From NCBI GenBank assembly GCA_019247755.1, contig JAFBAM010000096.1, positions 1 to 13,498 on the forward strand: a stretch of 13,498 nt of DNA. The letters are read 5' to 3'. Of this stretch, positions 13,003-13,498 are shown piece by piece. The notes under the pieces were generated by a model. It was not told where the DNA came from. It worked only from the letters and a program-made list of their open reading frames with translations, and searched no databases. The position numbers and the translations under genes were made by a program. Source of the stretch: Sphingomonas sp. Its GTDB lineage: Bacteria > Pseudomonadota > Alphaproteobacteria > Sphingomonadales > Sphingomonadaceae. Numbering within the stretch: the stretch's first letter is position 1; every line of letters begins with the position of its first letter.

Positions 13003-13498
13003 ATGGATATCACCCAGCTCATTGCCGACGACCATACCGAGCAGCGGCGGCTGTTCGCCCTGATCGAGCAGATCGCGCCCGGCGACGGCGAAGCGTTGCG
13101 GAGCGTCTGGGCCAGGCTGAGCGCCTTGCTCGAAACCCATGCCCGGGCCGAAGAGCTGTTCTTCTATCCGGACCTGTTGAAGCTCGGGCGCGGCGCCGAC
13201 GGCGAAGACCCCAGGGACGAGACCAGGGACGCGATCAAGGATCATAATGAGATCCGCGACGCCGTCGCCAAGGTCGAAGAGGAAGAGCCGGGCTCGGACA
13301 ATTGGTTCGAAGCGGTCGCCGCTGCCAACAAGGTCAATAGCGACCATATGGCGGAAGAAGAGCGGCAAGGGCTGACCGATTTCCGCCGGCACGTCGATCT
13401 GACGCTGCGTCATAAACTTGGCGTGCAATTCATCGCCTTCGACACGAAACACGTGACGGGTGTCGAGCCGGTTGACCTCGACGTCGACCGCTACGTGA
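13003..13498 (+). CDS. Hemerythrin HHE-domain protein, truncated by the window edge
   Basis: The reading frame is open from the ATG to the right edge (165 codons); the final TGA of the window is out of frame, so the stop lies just beyond. Iron-ligand candidates are in the usual spacing: His11 (DDHTEQRRLF), His46 and Glu50 (ETHARAEELFFYP), His81 (KDHNEIRDAV), and His115 with Glu119 (NSDHMAEEE). This marks a four-helix hemerythrin-like di-iron protein, soluble, of the kind that binds O2, NO or iron, or guards against oxidative stress. aggaagg at 12991-12997 stands 5 bp before the ATG. The gene follows the oxygenase by 29 bp on the same strand. Residues about 137-165 (KLGVQFIAFDTKH...) form the usual C-terminal extension of this type, so only a few residues are probably missing. 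Confidence 0.9.
   Translation, partial: MDITQLIADDHTEQRRLFALIEQIAPGDGEALRSVWARLSALLETHARAEELFFYPDLLKLGRGADGEDPRDETRDAIKDHNEIRDAVAKVEEEEPGSDNWFEAVAAANKVNSDHMAEEERQGLTDFRRHVDLTLRHKLGVQFIAFDTKHVTGVEPVDLDVDRYV

Noticed and set aside
13496..13498. TGA at the last three bases as stop of the hemerythrin gene
   Set aside because: It is out of frame: the frame from 13003 reads TAC GTG A at the edge, so the gene continues past the window.

Overview
This is a GC-rich, gene-dense stretch of chromosome, most likely from an alphaproteobacterium of the order Sphingomonadales (a Sphingomonas-like organism). Four things point that way: the C-terminus of the succinate dehydrogenase flavoprotein subunit at the left edge, a large TonB-dependent receptor, a TIR/TolB-like/TPR membrane protein, and a PfkB-type adenosine kinase next to a LOG-family protein. 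This assignment comes from family resemblance alone.

Layout. Positions 1-365 hold the end of sdhA and a 63-residue small protein. Positions 366-951 hold no confident gene. This stretch has two copies of a 41-42 nt element, other inverted repeats and one doubtful 93-codon ORF. A secreted metallo-beta-lactamase-fold protein (952-1902) meets a gamma-carbonic-anhydrase-like hexapeptide-repeat protein (2410-1889) tail to tail. A secreted trypsin-like protease (2502-3353) then converges on a tiny minus-strand gene (3544-3350) encoding 34 acidic residues followed by five perfect SSGDGR repeats. Upstream of that peptide, on the same strand, is a 636-residue TIR-TM-TolB-like-TPR protein (5524-3614). 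Behind it are a terminator and a TonB-dependent receptor (8303-5649), then a YhhQ/VUT-type queuosine-precursor transporter (9082-8435). From 9163 to the right edge five genes run on the plus strand with small gaps: adenosine kinase, LOG-family nucleotide phosphoribohydrolase, concentrative nucleoside transporter, an isopenicillin-N-synthase-like 2-oxoglutarate/Fe(II) oxygenase, and a hemerythrin-domain protein cut by the window edge.

How the genes may work together. The kinase, LOG protein and transporter form a coherent purine-nucleoside uptake and salvage unit. The oxygenase and hemerythrin are both iron proteins and may be co-transcribed with it, but no functional link is visible.

The most unusual item is the SSGDGR repeat peptide. 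It has an excellent ribosome binding site, and every difference among its five 18-bp repeat units is a synonymous third-position change, so the hexapeptide has been held constant by selection on protein. It sits 69 bp after the TIR/TPR gene and shares a palindromic CTAG stop site with the protease. That protease carries the Asp that gives cleavage after Arg/Lys, and each repeat of the peptide ends in Arg. Whether these three genes form a system is a hypothesis.
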